Origin: Euglena gracilis
Taxonomy: Eukaryota > Euglenida > Euglenophyceae > Euglenales
Direction of reading: 5' to 3'
NCBI GenBank assembly: GCA_039621445.1
Contig: CP154956.1
Coordinates: 84,130,474 to 84,194,473, forward strand
DNA length: 64,000 nt
Notes under the pieces: generated by a model
The model's input: the letters and a program-made list of their open reading frames with translations, nothing else
Databases searched by the model: none
Told to the model about the DNA's origin: nothing
Translations under genes and position numbers: made by a program
Shown: piece by piece, positions 61,377 to 64,000 of the stretch
Layout of the letters: the number at the start of each line of letters is the position of its first letter
Position numbering within the stretch: the first letter of the stretch is position 1

Positions 61377-61820
61377 TAACCCCCCCCCCCAAAGTAAGAC
61401 CCCAGGTCTCCTTTTTGGGTCCGTTGCTGAAAATTGCAAGGGGAGGGCTTATTTTTGGGGGGTTTTGGGTTCCTTTTTAGGACTTTTGCCCCCTCTCACG
61501 AGTGTTGGGGAATCCAAAAAAAAGACCCCCCCAAAAAAACTGTGAAAATGCCCCCAAATGGGTTTTTTGGGGGCATTTTATGATTTCTCCCCATATTGCG
61601 TGTGTCAATATTGGCATTTTTGAGGCAATTTTGCTAATTGCCAAAAAAATCGCTCTTTTTGGACCTATTTTTGGACCCTCCCCGGGAAGGCTTCTTTGGT
61701 CGAATTTTCCATCTTATTCTGATGGGGGTCCAATTTTTGGATTTTTGCTGAAAATTGGCAAGGGGGGTCTTATTTTTTGGGGGGTCTTATTTTTGGGGGG
61801 GTCTTTTTGGTGGGTCACCT
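61377..61820. mobile_element. Family C element, copy with internal hairpin
   Basis: TA-ACCCCCCCCCC at 61377, AAGTAAGACCCCAGGTCTCC, GTCCGTTGCTGAAAATTGC, a palindrome AAAATGCCCCCAAA...TTTGGGGGCATTTT (61545-61578), then GGGGTCTTATTTTTTGGGGG. The right end is degraded. The GC core hairpin is not present; the GCCCCC hairpin replaces it. Confidence 0.6.
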
Positions 61821-62315
61821 TATTCTGAGTTCTTTTAAAAAAAGCAAAAAAAACATGGAACAAATTCAAAATTCATCAAAATATGCAAAAAAAGCGAAAA
61901 ATATTCAAAATAAGAGCAAACATATTTGACCAAAATACAAATTTCCAAAAAATTTTCCATGATTCAACTGTCTTAAATAAAATGGGGTGGGGTTTGGCTT
62001 CCCATACATCCTGGGTCGGACCCCAGGATGGTGTGGGGTCGTCCCCACTACCATGGGGCTTCCAGGATCCCGTTCAGTCCTGTATGTGACACAAGCGGGG
62101 GCCAGTCCAGGAGGGCCAGGGAGTGTACCATGTGTGTGGGGGGGGGGGTCGCCCTCAGGGACCCGAGGGGACCCAGAGAGGGCAAGCACACACACAAACA
62201 CTCAGAGAGGGTTCCGGACACCACCTGGAAGGCCAGCGCTGGCCCCGTGTCCCGCGCTTTCTGCTCCCCCCGGCAGAAAACACCCCGCCCCTCCCCCCCA
62301 CTGCCCAAAAGATGG
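61821..62315. other. Low-copy stretch, no recognised gene
   Basis: A-rich to 61980, GC-rich afterwards with frames on both strands. No motif recognised. Confidence 0.3.
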
Positions 62316-62320
62316 CACCT

Positions 62321-62599
62321 TACCTTCCCCCTTGTCCAGGACGCGGCAATGTTCCAAGAATTACGCCGTTGACACAAGGGTGTCAACGACACAGCCTTGG
62401 GCCAGGAGGCGGGAAGGTGACGTTTCACAAATACGCAGTTGTCAAGAGGTGTGTGTCAACGACTTGGTCAAAATAGCAGCAGTTGAATGGAAATGGTCCT
62501 GAAAGACGGTGGGGTGTGTGTGCGTGTTTTGTGTGTGTGTGTGCGCGCGCGCGTGTGTGTGTGTGTGTGTGGTCAACGACTTGGACAGGGGGGGGGGTA
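62321..62599. mobile_element. Family G MITE, copy 3 (G3), with internal GT/GC tracts
   Basis: Left TA-CCTTCCCCCTTGTCCAGGAC, right GACTTGGACAGGGGGGGGGG-TA. Contains GTTGACACAAGGGTGTCAAC (an inverted pair), GTGTGTGTCAACGACTTGG, and a GT-GCGCGC-GT tract at 62515-62572 in the position where G2 has its long GT tract. Confidence 0.75.
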
Positions 62600-62671
62600 G
62601 ATGGAATGTCAATGAAATTCACAAAAAAAGCTTTTTAGCAAATCTGACCCAGTAACTACAGCCGGGACCCA

Positions 62672-62866
62672 GAGATATTGAAACTTTCGGACAAATAATT
62701 GAAACTTTTGGACAAAGTTATTGAAACTTTTGGACAATGTTTTTGAAACTTTTGGACAAAGTTATTGAAACTTTTGGACAAATAATTGAAACTTTTGGAC
62801 AAAGTTATTGAAACTTTTGGACAAAGTTATTGAAACTTTTGGACAAAGTTATTGAAACTTTCAATT
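62672..62866. repeat. 22-bp minisatellite, nine units
   Basis: TGAAACTTTTGGACAAAGTTAT units start at 62680, 62701, 62723, 62745, 62767, 62788, 62810, 62832 and 62854 (G of GAAAC). Period is 22, or 21 when the spacer is AATAAT. It ends 45 bp before the ATG of the transposase-like frame. Confidence 0.95.
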
Positions 62867-62911
62867 TTTTATGATTCTCCTCCTTCAGTCTATTTTCTTT
62901 TACCCTGACGC

Positions 62912-63276
62912 ATGCCAAGGACGAAGTATGCTCGGGTTACCCCAGAAGTGATCAATTCTGTTCGGCGTTTTGTATCCCAACAACCTTTCCAGGCCTTCCA
63001 ATCTGAAAATGATCACAATATGGATCTCCCTAGACACATTTTTCAAAAAAAAGTTCACCAGATTTTGTACATTGTGTCTGTTGTTCACATTCTGCAATCC
63101 TTTATTGTATGTCCTTTGACAAAAAAGTTTTTGTGTCAACATGGTGCTTTGTGGTTGTACATTTTTTTGAGCAGGCCTGCCTCAGATGCTACATTGCTTG
63201 ATTTACCTGACCGTTTTGGCATCAGCAGGACCACATAAGCAGTTGCACTTGCGCTAGAACAATATTACGGCTGAAA
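62912..63276 (+). pseudogene. HTH frame resembling the start of a PIF/Harbinger transposase, probably broken
   Basis: From ATG 62912 a 108-codon frame runs to TAA at 63236-63238. Residues 78-108 read GALWLYIFLSRPASDATLLD followed by LPDRFGISRTT. This fits the helix-turn-helix before the catalytic domain of PIF/Harbinger-type transposases, where a leucine-rich helix leads to DL-x-x-x-FGIS-R-S/T-T. After the stop the same frame continues AVALALEQYYG before a second stop, so the TAA may be a nonsense mutation, or a splice site may lie nearby. No DDE residues are found downstream. The start is supported by sequence complexity and by lying just after the minisatellite. Confidence 0.4.
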
Positions 63277-63700
63277 AGAGGAATGGTTTCGCAATTTTTT
63301 TTCCTTCAGAATTTGCTTTGTTTTCCTTCAACAGAAAACTCCCAAGGTTTCTTGTTTTGTTGCTTCACCACTTGTGGGTTTCAAATTGTTTTTTTATGAT
63401 TGTTAAAATTGTTGTTCCCATGGTGTGAAGTGGTGCTAAATGCATCTTCTAACGTGGCTTTTCGCATGCGAACCGAGCTGATAGAGTCTGAACCACATAT
63501 TCATTTACCTCCCTCCACCTGTAATGCCCGAAGGAACCTCAACTATATCAGATGGGGAGATGGGGGACAGTAAGAGGGGTTGGAGGAAGAGGGGGATAAC
63601 ATTTGTCTGGCCTCTCCCAACAGGAATGTGTGGGTTTTCGAACCTGCATAAGGTGCCTCCCTCCCAGCTTGCCAATAAGTGAATCTATGGCCTTGGTACA
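63277..63700. other. T-rich low-copy DNA
   Basis: No frame over 60 codons looks coding. May be intron or untranslated sequence if 62912-63276 and 63701-63949 belong together. Confidence 0.3.
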
Positions 63701-63949
63701 GTGAACATTACCATGCAGGGATGTTTGTTTTGTCTAAAGGTTCCGAGAATTGGAAATGTTTTGTTTTTGTGTGAAGGTGACAATCCCCTCCTCGATTCAT
63801 GTGGTCATTGGTCGTCCTTCAACTCACTGTTTTCTGCTTACATCCCTGACCTTGGGTTCCGCAACGTCGTGGACCACTTCGGAGGAGAAATGCTTTACTT
63901 GAAAGTAGGATCAAGAAGATTTTGCGCAAAGATTGCTCTCTCAGCTTGA
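63701..63949 (+). CDS. Uncharacterised 82-codon frame
   Basis: It has ordinary protein composition with hydrophobic blocks (NVLFLCEGDNPLLDSCGHW) and a D/F-rich middle (IPDLGFRNVVDHFGGEMLYL). A GTGAAGGTGACAATC context offers possible donors. It could be an exon belonging with the transposase-like frame 460 bp upstream, but no catalytic motif is recognisable. Confidence 0.25.
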   Translation: MNITMQGCLFCLKVPRIGNVLFLCEGDNPLLDSCGHWSSFNSLFSAYIPDLGFRNVVDHFGGEMLYLKVGSRRFCAKIALSA

Positions 63950-64000
63950 AGGGAGTTCAACGCCGGTTACGGTTACATTTCAGGTTAAGGCTGTGTTTAT

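Noticed and set aside
62680-62866. CRISPR-like repeat array
   Set aside because: Units are contiguous with no spacers, and the DNA is eukaryotic; it is a minisatellite.

Overview
This is nuclear-type eukaryotic DNA, but the species cannot be named from it. The eukaryotic evidence is direct: spliceosomal-looking introns (a clean 50-nt GT-AG intron at 20419-20468), several families of short inverted-repeat transposons (MITEs), long CA, CCCA and ATAC microsatellites, a tRNA-like module, and remnants of a Ty3/Gypsy-type reverse transcriptase and a possible PIF/Harbinger-type transposase. There is no operon, bacterial gene order, CRISPR array or rRNA gene. A large, repeat-rich protist or alga fits; that is inference.

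Most of the window is layered mobile DNA. The striking runs of G and C are not random. They are the terminal or subterminal parts of repeated elements. Families A (392 bp, CAGGGTTCGATATAAGG ends) and B (about 270-283 bp, CAGGGGTTTTT ends) have 8-bp target-site duplications, as hAT elements do. Families C, D, F and G end in runs of C/G directly inside a TA dinucleotide, as expected for TA-targeting elements. Unrelated families share one internal module: a GC hairpin (CGGCGC-N3-GCGCCG) in A-rich sequence. Further families are I (GCTGGCTGG-rich), J (GCGCTTGGCC ends), K (A-rich arrays headed by CAACATGGACCCTC), L (ATGCGCAAAA arrays), N, O (a foldback element), and E and M.

Layout. 0-5.6 kb: TA-type elements, GATACACA minisatellites and AT-rich DNA. 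5.6-14.2 kb: A1, B1, A2, B2 and two CA tracts longer than 190 bp. 14.4-15.4 kb: the first group of minus-strand NPF-motif exons. 15.5-19 kb: microsatellites and families C/K/J. 19.5-21.1 kb: a reverse transcriptase relic, then a large inverted-repeat element carrying a two-exon zinc-finger gene. 21.4-31 kb: families D, C, E, N, M and K. 31-33 kb: the second NPF exon group. 33-41 kb: mostly low-copy DNA with unassigned open frames. 41-51 kb: elements G, J, A3, O, L, F and K. 51.6-52.6 kb: the third NPF exon group. 53-62 kb: families J, I, Q, B3, L and C. 62.3-63.3 kb: element G3, a 22-bp minisatellite and a transposase-like frame.

No complete conventional host gene is recognisable. The best host-gene candidate is the set of GC-rich minus-strand exons at 52.6-51.6, 33.0-31.1 and 15.4-14.4 kb. 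They encode S/P-rich peptides with the motif NNPFGPG. Their 5' exons share an intron-acceptor-like CACAG, a 22-26 nt leader and an ATG. They are either three tandem paralogues or repeated modules of one long gene. Most long open frames elsewhere are translations of microsatellites or G/C runs.
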